The notes: generated by a model from the letters alone, not told the origin. DNA of 11,787 nt from an uncultured Opitutia bacterium (GCA_937952235.1 CALFZM010000210.1:1-11787), one strand, 5' to 3'. Positions 1-6,675 are shown, numbered from the stretch's first letter. A program made the numbers and translations.

Positions 1-13
1 TTCATGGGGGGCG

Positions 14-27
14 TGAAGACCGACTGC
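14..27 (+). repeat. 14-base motif shared with 6662-6675
   Basis: TGAAGACCGACTGC occurs here and again, in the same orientation, at 6662-6675. Both copies lie beside a paired-hairpin repeat. Here the motif sits 3 bases before the repeat; at the second site it sits about 30 bases after it. It is probably a fixed component of a larger composite intergenic element that is cut by the left edge of the window. The function is unknown. Confidence 0.6.
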
Positions 28-30
28 ACG

Positions 31-104
31 GGTGGAGCCGCCTGTCCCCAGGCGGCTGATGTTCCGCCGTCCCCCCAGCGGCTTGAGGACAACCCGCTCC
101 ACCG
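31..104. repeat. REP-like paired hairpin repeat, copy 1
   Basis: Two hairpin units face each other. The first is AGCCGCCT (36-43), loop GTCCCC, AGGCGGCT (50-57), preceded by GGTGG. The second is AGCGGCTT (77-84), loop GAGGAC, AACCCGCT (91-98) with one mismatched pair, followed by CCACCG. The second unit is close to the reverse complement of the first, so the whole reads like a two-unit inverted REP (BIME-like) element. A second copy is at 6555-6632. It lies downstream of the minus-strand SLATT/HEPN unit, in non-coding sequence. A role in transcript ends or as an RAYT-mobilised element is inferred only; no RAYT transposase is present in the window. Confidence 0.75.
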
Positions 105-269
105 CGAGCCCGGGCCCAAGGAGGTGCTGGCCGGCCACTTTGCGCTGCTCCTATTCGGCCGTACCGGGGTGGAATCGGCGCTGGTGCCCGAGGGTCTCCG
201 CCGCCTGCTGCCCTCGGTCCAATGGACCGATCGCCCGCCGGGCCGCAGGACGCCCGCGCTTCCGGCGGT
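105..269. other. Intergenic stretch, no gene seen
   Basis: The stretch between the first repeat and the stop codon of the minus-strand gene at 270 has no gene I can support. The plus-strand reading of 115-220 gives a short protein-like run without a start signal or recognisable family. The only structure I see is the small hairpin at 214-230. Confidence 0.5.
214..230 (-). terminator. Possible hairpin downstream of the HEPN operon
   Basis: TCGGTCC, loop AAT, GGACCGA form a perfect 7-bp stem about 40 bases after the stop of the last minus-strand gene. No T-run follows on the minus strand, so it is not a classical intrinsic terminator. It could stabilise the 3' end, act as an operator, or be chance. 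Confidence 0.25.
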
Positions 270-1304
270 TCACTCCTCGTCCTCGAGCGGCCGGCCGAGC
301 CACCGCTGGAACGCGAGCAGCGTGCGCGCGGGCCCGGGCGGGAGGGGCCCGTCGGGCTCGTGCACGCCGCGGATCCACGCGGCGGAGAACGTGAGGCCGG
401 AGCGCAGGAGGTCGAGCAGGTTTTCCTCGACCGCCGCCAGGTCGAGCGTGGTCGCGTGGTCGGAGCCGTGGGCGATCTGGTTGCGAGCGGCCCGGATCAC
501 GGTTTCCACATACCGCGCGGGCTCCTGCGTCTCCCATCCCGAACGCTCGAGCAGCGTGGCCACGGCGGCGCCGATGCCGGGGTCACCCGGGGAGCGCGGG
601 AACGGCCCGAACACCGCCTCGAAGGCGCCGAGCAGGGAGGCCAGCCGCTGCCGGCGCGGCAGGAACAGGTCGTGGCCGCGCGCGAAGGCCCGGTGCGCCG
701 CCCACCAGCCGTGGTGCGGCACCAGCGCGCGGAACTCGGCGAGGTGGGCGACGACGCGCTCGATCAACTGCGCCCGGTCCGCGTCGAGCCCGTAGGCCGG
801 CCCGTGCGGCAGGTGGAACTGCAGCGGCCGGCACTCGACCCGGCCGCCCCACTCGCGGCGGCGACCGCGGACCTTGCGGGGCTCGCCAAAAACCGCCGAC
901 CAGAGCCGGGGCCGCTCCGTGCCGACGAAGCGGTGATTCATGCCGGTGCTGGTCCGCACCACCGCCGCTACCTGCCCGGGGTTGAACCATGTGCCCGGGG
1001 CCGTGAGCCGCGCCGCGGTGACGACCTCGCCGTAGGCGGCAAGCGCGGCGGTGACCGCGGGATGCCGGAGGGACGTGACGTCGCCTGTATACGGATACGC
1101 CGCGAACACCCGCTCCCGGGTGATCCAGTCGTCGAGCTCCTGGTCGCGCACCGACAGACGCTCCAGGCTCGACCAGGCCTGGCCGTCGAGGCGCAGGAAG
1201 ACCAGGCCGTGGCACGGCAGCCGGTCGCCCTCGAGCACCACGCCGTGCACGGGGATGAAGACGACGCCGCCGGGCGGCGCGGCCGCGGGTTCAGCGTCGG
1301 ACAA
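270..1304 (-). CDS. HEPN-like protein (second of pair), TTG start
   Basis: A 344-residue protein of unknown exact function. The C-terminal third looks like an Apea-type HEPN domain. A helix around residues 222-233 (LLGAFEAVFG) is followed by RNQIAHG at 274-280, which gives the RxxxxH motif (R274, H279) seen in HEPN ribonucleases. The N-terminal 200 residues are unrecognised and appear beta-rich. No signal peptide or membrane segment is seen. The TTG start is chosen because GGAGGGG lies 7 bases upstream (1318-1312) and the coding-like sequence begins there; the frame remains open further upstream to 1778 but is not protein-like. The start lies inside the end of the preceding gene (14-base overlap), so translation is probably coupled. 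Known HEPN domains often cleave RNA in phage defence or toxin systems; that role here is inferred. Confidence is high for the gene and moderate for HEPN. Confidence 0.75.
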   Translation of the reverse strand: MSDAEPAAAPPGGVVFIPVHGVVLEGDRLPCHGLVFLRLDGQAWSSLERLSVRDQELDDWITRERVFAAYPYTGDVTSLRHPAVTAALAAYGEVVTAARLTAPGTWFNPGQVAAVVRTSTGMNHRFVGTERPRLWSAVFGEPRKVRGRRREWGGRVECRPLQFHLPHGPAYGLDADRAQLIERVVAHLAEFRALVPHHGWWAAHRAFARGHDLFLPRRQRLASLLGAFEAVFGPFPRSPGDPGIGAAVATLLERSGWETQEPARYVETVIRAARNQIAHGSDHATTLDLAAVEENLLDLLRSGLTFSAAWIRGVHEPDGPLPPGPARTLLAFQRWLGRPLEDEE

Positions 1305-2433
1305 GGTGTCGCCCCTCCAGCAGCGTGCGGCGCCGTTCCTCCCACTCCGAATCCGGCAGCGCGGCGGCCGCGGCGAGCCCGGTGCGGAAGCCGGTGGCGC
1401 CGCCATCGTCCTCCGGATGCCCGGCATACCAGCCGGCCAGCGCGTCGATCGCGAGCTGCGCGTGCAGGCGCAGCCAGGCGCGCAGTTCGTTTTCCCCGGT
1501 ACAGTCGAGCGTGGCGGCGAGTGCCCGCAGCGCCTCGGCGGGATCGCCGCCGTGCAGGATGTCGCTGCGGACGCCGTAAAGGCGGCGGAAATGCGCGTGG
1601 TCGCGCGGGCGCTCCGCCGGCGTCTCCGCAAACCAGGCTGCACCGCGGCGCGCGAAGGTCTCGCCGAGCGGGCGATCCGCGTCGGGATTGACGAGGTTCT
1701 CCAGGGCGGCGACCAGCAGGACGACGATCTCGTGCAGGGGCGTGCCGGGACGGCCCATGGCGGTGACCACGTCGACACAACGCACCGCGGCCGCGCGCCG
1801 CGTGCCCCAGCCGGCGCGGAGCAGGAGCGCGTACCAGGCCGAGAACGCCTGCATCTGCGCCGCGGTCAGCGTGTCGGCCTCCCGGGCGTAGTCGGAAAGC
1901 AGCCATTCCCGCTGCGCCGGACCGAAGCGCCGTTCGACCACCCAGCATTCCGTCGGCCCGCCGCCGGGTGGTGATTGGTGCAGCCACACCACGATCCGGC
2001 CGAACTGCAGGCCGGCGTCGCCGCCGTGTTCGACCGGTTCGCGTTCGGGCGGCCCAAACCAGCCTTCCGCACGCACGGGCGCGGGGGGCAGCCCGCGCCA
2101 GGCCACGTACGCCGCGGATGAAGCCACCGGGGCGAGCGGGAGCGTGGGCAACGCGAGGATCGCGGCCGCCTGCACGCGCTCGATCAGGTCGGCGGCCGCC
2201 TGCTCCTGCTCCGCGGTGAGTTCACCCGGTTCCCCGCCTTCCGGCAGCGGCGCCCGGCAGAAGACGGGTGCGATCTGCTGGTAGCGCCGATCGCTGTAGA
2301 CCTGGGCCGGGTCCTCGAGCGCGAGCCACTCCTCGAACCCCAGCGATTCCAGCCGCCCCGAGCCGGAGAGCACCTGCGCGGCACCCGGAGGCAGCCGCAG
2401 GAACGGAAGGTGCACGAGAAACTCGGGACTCAT
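1291..2433 (-). CDS. Apea-like HEPN domain protein (first of pair)
   Basis: A 380-residue, probably cytoplasmic protein. Its C-terminal region has the layout of Apea-like HEPN domains: a helix LLVAALENLVNP (239-250), a short linker, then YGVRSDILHGG (286-296) with the RxxxxH pair R289 and H294, followed by long helices (300-340). Residues 1-230 are not recognised; they include aromatic and hydrophobic strands around 105-170. The ATG at 2433 is chosen because conserved-looking sequence begins there; the frame stays open far upstream only as an artefact of high GC. No clear Shine-Dalgarno sequence precedes it. It lies 71 bases after the SLATT gene and overlaps the next HEPN gene by 14 bases, which suggests one operon. 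HEPN proteins are commonly RNases or RNA-binding; catalytic activity here is inferred from the motif. It could also be a non-catalytic HEPN partner. Confidence 0.8.
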   Translation of the reverse strand: MSPEFLVHLPFLRLPPGAAQVLSGSGRLESLGFEEWLALEDPAQVYSDRRYQQIAPVFCRAPLPEGGEPGELTAEQEQAAADLIERVQAAAILALPTLPLAPVASSAAYVAWRGLPPAPVRAEGWFGPPEREPVEHGGDAGLQFGRIVVWLHQSPPGGGPTECWVVERRFGPAQREWLLSDYAREADTLTAAQMQAFSAWYALLLRAGWGTRRAAAVRCVDVVTAMGRPGTPLHEIVVLLVAALENLVNPDADRPLGETFARRGAAWFAETPAERPRDHAHFRRLYGVRSDILHGGDPAEALRALAATLDCTGENELRAWLRLHAQLAIDALAGWYAGHPEDDGGATGFRTGLAAAAALPDSEWEERRRTLLEGRHLVRR

Positions 2434-2504
2434 GACGCACAATGATCGGGCGAGCGGGCAGCGGGGCGGGGGAAGCTCGATCGCGCGTTGTCGCCGCGGC
2501 GGGA

Positions 2505-2996
2505 TCAGGTCGTCCTGGCCGGGGCGTGGCCGGACTGGAGCGAGGCCACGACGGCATCGTAGAGATCCTGCGGGACGCTCGGGGCGTCGGCGTCGATCTC
2601 GTCCCAGCGTTTCCTCAGGTCGGAGATCCGCGACGGCTCGACGTTCCCGCCGGCGCCGGAGGTGGCGATCATCTCCTCGACCTCGCGCCGCAGCGGGCCG
2701 TAGCGCTGCGCGGCGGAGCGGTGCAGGGCCGCGGTCTCGCTGAATTTCAACGTGCCCTGGATGGCGGAGAGGATCGCCGCGACCAGGCTGAGCACGCCCG
2801 CGGAGATCTTCCACGCGGTGTCGAGGCTCGAACTGGCGTCGGCGAACAGGCTCGTGCCGACGATCGTCGACGCGATGACGGTGGCCGCGCCGAGCCAGCG
2901 GCCGTTGCGCTCGAACTTCACCGCCGCCTGCTGGTGCGCCTTGTGCGCGATGCGCAGGCCCTTGTGCCACTGTTCCAGGAGCTTGAGGTGATCCAT
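2505..2996 (-). CDS. SLATT domain two-transmembrane protein
   Basis: A 163-residue membrane protein. The N-terminus (HKGLRIAHKAHQQAAVKFER, 11-30) is the amphipathic helix typical of SLATT proteins. Two predicted membrane helices follow, about 34-52 (ending IVGTSLFA) and 64-83. The conserved-looking segment KFSETAALHRSAAQRYGPLR (84-103) then leads into a charged cytosolic tail. SLATT domains were described computationally as effectors of prokaryotic conflict systems, probably membrane-perturbing or pore-forming, often tied to SMODS nucleotidyltransferases or SLOG sensors. No such sensor is seen in this window; two HEPN-motif genes follow instead. The ATG at 2996 is preferred over an in-frame ATG 39 bases upstream because family-like sequence begins here. 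There is no clear Shine-Dalgarno sequence, and a promoter-like sequence ends 10 bases before the ATG, so the mRNA may be nearly leaderless. Confidence 0.85.
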   Translation of the reverse strand: MDHLKLLEQWHKGLRIAHKAHQQAAVKFERNGRWLGAATVIASTIVGTSLFADASSSLDTAWKISAGVLSLVAAILSAIQGTLKFSETAALHRSAAQRYGPLRREVEEMIATSGAGGNVEPSRISDLRKRWDEIDADAPSVPQDLYDAVVASLQSGHAPARTT

Positions 2997-3006
2997 CGCA
3001 CGACCA

Positions 3007-3035
3007 CGCGTAGGAGCGGCGCGGCGGCGTGGCAA
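3007..3035 (-). promoter_or_regulatory. Promoter-like sequence for the SLATT/HEPN unit
   Basis: On the minus strand TTGCCA (3035-3030) is followed after 17 bases by TACGCG (3012-3007), and the SLATT ATG begins 10 bases later. TTGCCA resembles the sigma-70 -35 box; the -10 match is weak apart from the leading TA. Similar pairs precede two other first genes in the window. Such spacing would give a 5' leader of only a few bases. Confidence 0.4.
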
Positions 3036-3047
3036 ACCGAAAGCCCG

Positions 3048-3075
3048 GCGCCGCGGCGCGCTGCGCCGCCGGCGC
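3048..3075 (-). terminator. GC-rich hairpin terminating the lyase/propeller operon
   Basis: Bases 3048-3059 can pair with 3063-3075 as an approximately 12-bp GC stem with one bulged base and a 3-base loop. It starts 5 bases after the stop codon of the lyase-like gene on the minus strand and is followed there by the T-containing stretch CTTTCGGTTT. This fits an intrinsic terminator that separates that operon from the SLATT gene. The T-run is imperfect. Confidence 0.45.
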
Positions 3076-3080
3076 GGAGG

Positions 3081-4970
3081 CTACCGCACACGGTCGGTCA
3101 CGGTGAGGGTGTTGAAGTCGAGCACGCGTTCGAGCCGTCCATGCGTGATCGTGAGCCGGCGGCCGCCGACCTCGGCATTGAGGTGCGGGCCCTCGAAGAG
3201 CTTCCACCGGCCGTAGTCGACGGTCGCACCGTTCACCGCCGGCGGCGCGCCGTAGGCCACTTCGACGCGGCGGCCGCGCAGGGTCGTGAACGCCACGCGC
3301 GGCGCCGGCGCCAGGGCGAACTCGAGCGGCAGGGCGCGGATCGCGGCCTGGAACGCGGCGAAGTCGCGGAACTCGTCCTGCGCGGCGGCCTGCACGATCG
3401 TGCCATTCTTCAGGTGCGGGCTCGTCAGGATCCGCCCGCCGAGGTCGAGCCGCTCCTTCGCCCAGCCGCTCGCGTAATGGAGGTACTTGATCCAATGATA
3501 CGGTGCGAGCGGGCGGTAGGCGAGGAACGTCCGGCCGCCGCGGGCGAAGATCCAGCCGGAGGCGTCCTCGGTCACGTCGGCGAGGTCCTTCGAGAAGAAG
3601 CCGTTGATGTGCGGGAAGCGCGTGCCGGGCGGGATGTCGTAGAGAGCGATCACCGTGTCGAGGTCCTGGAACACCTGCTCGTACGGCGAGCTGCCCATGA
3701 CCTTGTCGGGCGAATCGTACGAAGGCTTCCCTTCGCGGGTGACGCCCTTGATCATCGGCTCGGGATAGAACACGAACGAAGCCTGGATGATTTCCGGCGC
3801 CGAGTGCGGGTGCAGCGAGAAGAGGGTGTTGTGTTTGCCGCGCGGATCGGGCTCGGCCCACGTGATGTCCCAGACGTGCGTCTGCAGCGGATCGACCCGT
3901 CCGCCCTGCATCGAGCCCACGGCGTAGTCGCGCCGCAGGTAGTTGGTCTTGTAGACCGGCGGAGAGAGTTCGTCGCTGTAGCGCCAGAAGCGCCGCACGC
4001 GCGCGCGGTCGCGCTGCAGGATGTCCGCCCGGCGGTCGGTCGCGATGCGGTAGATGACCTCGGGCACCGCGTAGTTCTTCGCCACCGGGGCGAAATAGAG
4101 CCCCCAGCCGCTGTAGCCCGCGGTGGGCGGCGTGTGGCCGAAGAGCAGCCAGGAGAAGTAGGAGGCCATCGCGTTCCAGCGTTCGACCACCGAGCCCTCG
4201 TCGGTGCGGGCGTTGGGCCCGCGCAGTACGCCCTGCAGGGTGTTCGCCGCCAACTCGGCGAAGAGCCAGTCGAGCATCAGGTGGCCACGCTGCCGCATCG
4301 CGGGGTCGCGGGCCCAGCTCGCGAGGAAGAGGAGCGGGATCGCGTACTCGCCGATGTAGTGCGTGGTGTTGAACTCGCCCTGGCCGATGCTCGTGGTGAG
4401 GTCGATCCAGTGCACGAGGTAGTCGCGGGCCTCGGCGAGGTTCTCCGCCGACGAGCGGCCGTTGAACCACGCCTCCGGGGGATCGTCCGGGTACAGCTCC
4501 GCCATGAGGTAGAGCGACAGGTAGTACATCGCGAAATGGTTCTCGGTGTCGCCCCGGAGCTGGCGGGTCGTCCGCCAGGCATCCCGGATCGCCGCGCGCG
4601 CCGCGGGCTCGAGCGTGTCGCGGCCGAGGTACGCGATGCAGACTGCGGGAAACATCCAGAACGGGCCGCTGCCCGGCTCGCGCATCAGCTCGATGACGCG
4701 CCGCGAGCATCCGGGCAGGTCCTGCCGGCGCACGAGGCGCGCCGCGATCATCGCCAGGTCGAGCCGGGCGGGATCGTCGGTCTTCGCGGAGCCGCCGCCG
4801 GCGGCCCAGTCGAGCACCTCGTCGATGCGGCGGAAATAGGCCGCGCGGCGCTCGTGGGCGTCGTCGACCGGCCCCGGCGGGGGCGGAGGGCCGGCATGCG
4901 AGGGCTGCGCGGACACCGGCGGAGCCGCCAGGACGGCGAGGGCGAGGCAGAGCGAAAGCGTGCGGAGCAT
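3081..4970 (-). CDS. Secreted alpha/alpha-toroid, polysaccharide lyase-like protein
   Basis: A 629-residue exported protein. Residues 1-21 form a signal peptide (MLRTLSLCLALAVLAAPPVSA), followed by a proline-rich linker (27-34). Residues 40-340 are helix-rich with aromatic and His/Asn clusters (ENHFAMYYLSLY at 143-154; NTTHYIGEY at 201-209), as in the toroid domains of heparinase or alginate lyase-type enzymes. Residues 360-629 look beta-rich, with repeated short strands (for example WIFARGGRTFLAYRP), as in the beta-sandwich of those enzymes. I cannot assign a PL family or substrate, and no catalytic residue is certain. The gene starts 16 bases after the stop of the propeller gene and has no Shine-Dalgarno sequence, so it is probably translated by coupling. 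A periplasmic or extracellular role in glycan breakdown is inferred. Confidence 0.7.
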   Translation of the reverse strand: MLRTLSLCLALAVLAAPPVSAQPSHAGPPPPPGPVDDAHERRAAYFRRIDEVLDWAAGGGSAKTDDPARLDLAMIAARLVRRQDLPGCSRRVIELMREPGSGPFWMFPAVCIAYLGRDTLEPAARAAIRDAWRTTRQLRGDTENHFAMYYLSLYLMAELYPDDPPEAWFNGRSSAENLAEARDYLVHWIDLTTSIGQGEFNTTHYIGEYAIPLLFLASWARDPAMRQRGHLMLDWLFAELAANTLQGVLRGPNARTDEGSVVERWNAMASYFSWLLFGHTPPTAGYSGWGLYFAPVAKNYAVPEVIYRIATDRRADILQRDRARVRRFWRYSDELSPPVYKTNYLRRDYAVGSMQGGRVDPLQTHVWDITWAEPDPRGKHNTLFSLHPHSAPEIIQASFVFYPEPMIKGVTREGKPSYDSPDKVMGSSPYEQVFQDLDTVIALYDIPPGTRFPHINGFFSKDLADVTEDASGWIFARGGRTFLAYRPLAPYHWIKYLHYASGWAKERLDLGGRILTSPHLKNGTIVQAAAQDEFRDFAAFQAAIRALPLEFALAPAPRVAFTTLRGRRVEVAYGAPPAVNGATVDYGRWKLFEGPHLNAEVGGRRLTITHGRLERVLDFNTLTVTDRVR

Positions 4971-4986
4971 GGGAGGCGGGGCGGGT

Positions 4987-6003
4987 TCAGGGCCCGCGGC
5001 GGGGCACGAGGACGAACTTGTTCACCTGGGCGCCGGCGAGCGTATCCGGCTGCCAGGTGCGGCCGAAGTCGGCGGAGACGAACAGCGTCTCGCCGTGCAC
5101 GCTGGCGTAGAGCCGGCCGGCGGGATCGACGCCGACGCGCCACACCGTCGGCGGCGCGGGCAGGCCGGCGTTGCGCGCGACCCAGGTCCGGCCGCCGTCC
5201 TCGCTGGTGAAGACCCCGACGCTCCAGCCGCCGAGCGCGATCCGCTCCGGCTGCGTGAGGTCGAAGGTGACGTTGTAGAGCGGGTGCGCGGCGGGGGCGG
5301 CGGCCGCCGCCGCCCAGGTCAGCCCCGCGTCGTGCGACTGCACCAGCCCGGCCCGGTGCGTGGCCGCGAGCCAGTGCCGCGGGTCGTGCGGCGACTGCTG
5401 GACATCGTACACCGTGTCGCGGGCCGCGAACACCCGTCGCCAGCGCCGCGCGCCGTCCTCCGTGAGAAAGATGCCCGCCTCGCAGCCGGCGAGGACCCGG
5501 CCCGCGCGCGTGCGGTCGACCTGGAGCACCTGCGTGTACTTGCCGCGCAGCGGCAGGCCGGCTTCGCGGCGCACGATCGTCTGTCCCCGGTCGGTCGAGA
5601 CGGCGATGCCGTCGGGCAGCGCGAGGTAGACGTGGTCGGGAGCATTGGGATCGACCACGACGTCCCGCGCCTCGGTCATGTCCCAGTCGTTGGCGATCCG
5701 CCAGTGCCGCCCGCCGTCGAGGCTGCGCCACAGGCCGTTGAGCGCGGACGTGTAAACCACGCGGGGGTCGCGCGGATCGAACGCCACCGCCGTGATCGTG
5801 GGGTCGCTGTACCCGCGGTGGGCCCAGGTGCCGTCGTCGAGGCGCTGATACACGCCGTTGGCCGTCGCGACGCGGTTGCCGATGGTGTAGTTGCGGTTGA
5901 CGATCGCACAGGCGTAGAAGTCCCACGCGGGCTGGGCGGCCGCCGCGGCGGCGGCGAACACGACCGCGAGCGCGAGTGCGGGCACGAAGGGGTGGCGGGA
6001 CAT
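4987..6003 (-). CDS. Secreted Asp-box (BNR) beta-propeller protein
   Basis: A 338-residue exported protein. The signal peptide covers about residues 1-23 and ends in a run of alanines before QPAWDF. Six Asp-box motifs (S/TxDxGxxW type) recur at regular spacing: SLDGGRHW (94-101), STDRGQTI (136-143), TEDGARRW (181-188), SHDAGLTW (223-230), SEDGGRTW (267-274) and SADFGRTW (310-317). This predicts a propeller of about six or seven blades, as in sialidases and BNR/sortilin-like proteins. The sialidase catalytic Arg triad and nucleophile are not evident, so a binding or scaffold role is as likely as an enzyme. It is the first gene of a two-gene unit with the lyase-like gene. A polyalanine run (231-236) sits in one loop. 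Confidence 0.8.
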   Translation of the reverse strand: MSRHPFVPALALAVVFAAAAAAAQPAWDFYACAIVNRNYTIGNRVATANGVYQRLDDGTWAHRGYSDPTITAVAFDPRDPRVVYTSALNGLWRSLDGGRHWRIANDWDMTEARDVVVDPNAPDHVYLALPDGIAVSTDRGQTIVRREAGLPLRGKYTQVLQVDRTRAGRVLAGCEAGIFLTEDGARRWRRVFAARDTVYDVQQSPHDPRHWLAATHRAGLVQSHDAGLTWAAAAAAPAAHPLYNVTFDLTQPERIALGGWSVGVFTSEDGGRTWVARNAGLPAPPTVWRVGVDPAGRLYASVHGETLFVSADFGRTWQPDTLAGAQVNKFVLVPRRGP

Positions 6004-6012
6004 GCGGTCCGG

Positions 6013-6042
6013 ACGCTAGGGCGGCGCGCGGGCGGACGTCGA
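6013..6042 (-). promoter_or_regulatory. Weak promoter-like sequence before the propeller gene
   Basis: On the minus strand TCGACG (6042-6037) and TAGCGT (6018-6013) are 18 bases apart, and the ATG follows 9 bases later. The -35 match is poor. It is listed because the position of the -10-like box matches that before the SLATT gene and the right-edge S9 gene. Confidence 0.25.
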
Positions 6043-6095
6043 GCGGCGATGGCCGGGGGACCGCCGCGGCGGGTGATTTCGTTTCGACGCGACTG

Positions 6096-6116
6096 CGGCG
6101 TTCTGGGAGAACGCCG
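6096..6116 (+). promoter_or_regulatory. Hairpin holding an SD-like sequence before the thioesterase
   Basis: CGGCGTTC (6096-6103), loop TGGGA, GAACGCCG (6109-6116) form a perfect 8-bp stem. The only Shine-Dalgarno-like sequence upstream of the ATG at 6126, GGGAG (6105-6109), lies in the loop and at the stem base. Its spacing to the ATG (16 bases) is too long for ordinary initiation unless the hairpin alters it. It may control translation, act as an operator palindrome, or be chance. Confidence 0.35.
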
Positions 6117-6125
6117 GCCCCGCGC

Positions 6126-6539
6126 ATGAACGTCTACTCCAAGTTTGAAACCGAGTTGTCGGTCCGACCCGACGACATCGACCTCTACCAGCACGTGCAT
6201 TCGACGCGTTACCTGGACTACGTGCTCGCGGCGCGCTTCGAGCAGATGGACCGCCACTATGGGATGTCGATGCAGGCGTTCGCGGAACGGGGGCTCGGGT
6301 GGTGGATGACGACCGCGCACATCCAGTACCGGCGGCCGCTGGGATGGGGCGACCGGATGATCGTGCGCTGCTGGATCGAGCATTTCACGGAGACCGGCTG
6401 CCGCGTGGCGTTCGAGATCGACAGGCAGCCCGGCGGCAAGCGCGTGTGCGACGGCTATACCGACTACGTGCTCGTGACCCTCGCGAGCGGCCGGGCCACG
6501 CCGTTGCCCGAGGACGTGAAGGCGAAATACTCGATCTGA
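6126..6539 (+). CDS. Hotdog-fold acyl-CoA thioesterase (4HBT/YbgC/FadM-like)
   Basis: A 137-residue single hotdog domain, the usual length for the 4-hydroxybenzoyl-CoA thioesterase-like family, which hydrolyses acyl-CoA or acyl-ACP thioesters in the cytoplasm. The N-terminal strand and loop RPDDIDLYQHVHSTRYLDYV (14-33) match the family signature, where the second Asp of DxD (D19) is the likely catalytic residue and the HVNN element appears as HVHS. The long helix (29-44) and strands GWWMTTAHIQYRRPLGWGD (58-76) follow as expected. The ATG at 6126 fits the family N-terminus; the upstream open frame does not look coding. It is transcribed alone, divergent from the propeller gene, and followed by a repeat. 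The true substrate is unknown. Confidence 0.85.
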   Translation: MNVYSKFETELSVRPDDIDLYQHVHSTRYLDYVLAARFEQMDRHYGMSMQAFAERGLGWWMTTAHIQYRRPLGWGDRMIVRCWIEHFTETGCRVAFEIDRQPGGKRVCDGYTDYVLVTLASGRATPLPEDVKAKYSI

Positions 6540-6554
6540 GCCAATGATGCCGTT

Positions 6555-6632
6555 GCGGTGGAGCCGCCTGTCCCCAGGCGGCTGACGTGCGATGGATCGG
6601 TCCGCAGCAGCTTGAGGACAAGCTGCTCCACC
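6555..6632. repeat. REP-like paired hairpin repeat, copy 2
   Basis: AGCCGCCT (6562-6569), loop GTCCCC, AGGCGGCT (6576-6583) is identical to the first unit of the copy at 31-104. The second unit is AGCAGCTT (6606-6613), loop GAGGAC, AAGCTGCT (6620-6627), here a perfect stem, followed by CCACC. The 22-base spacer between the units differs from that of copy 1. The loops GTCCCC and GAGGAC are near reverse complements, so the two units form an inverted pair. It lies 16 bases after the thioesterase stop codon. Confidence 0.8.
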
Positions 6633-6661
6633 TTTCAGTCCGGCCGTTCTCACGGCTGATT

Positions 6662-6675
6662 TGAAGACCGACTGC
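6662..6675 (+). repeat. 14-base motif shared with 14-27
   Basis: An exact second occurrence of TGAAGACCGACTGC, about 30 bases beyond the paired-hairpin repeat. It is flanked by the inverted hexamers CTCACG (6649-6654) and CGTGAG (6675-6680), which could enclose it in a weak stem-loop. Confidence 0.6.

Noticed and set aside
115..230. Protein-like plus-strand stretch after the first repeat (KEVLAGHFALLLFGRTG...)
   Set aside because: No start signal or recognised family, and it runs into antisense of the HEPN gene. It could be a gene relic but is unsupported.
222..1691. Plus-strand open frame of 489 codons opposite the HEPN genes
   Set aside because: No motif and biased composition; the opposite strand carries two recognisable HEPN-motif proteins with an SD and coupling.
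1305..1778. Extension of the second HEPN gene upstream of 1304
   Set aside because: The extra residues are Arg/Pro/Ser-rich shadow of the first HEPN gene, and the SD supports TTG at 1304.
1291..4710. Single minus-strand frame of 1139 codons
   Set aside because: Only the part from 2433 downward is protein-like. The upstream part is an out-of-frame reading of the lyase-like and SLATT genes.
2442..5210. Long plus-strand open frame of over 900 codons across the SLATT and lyase-like genes
   Set aside because: It is antisense to genes with clear domains. Its translation is rich in Arg, Gly and Ala without motifs, and such frames arise commonly opposite GC-rich coding sequence.
5280..5320. GCC/GCG run encoding polyalanine in the propeller gene
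   Set aside because: It looks like a simple low-complexity loop in high-GC DNA, not a microsatellite or regulatory repeat.
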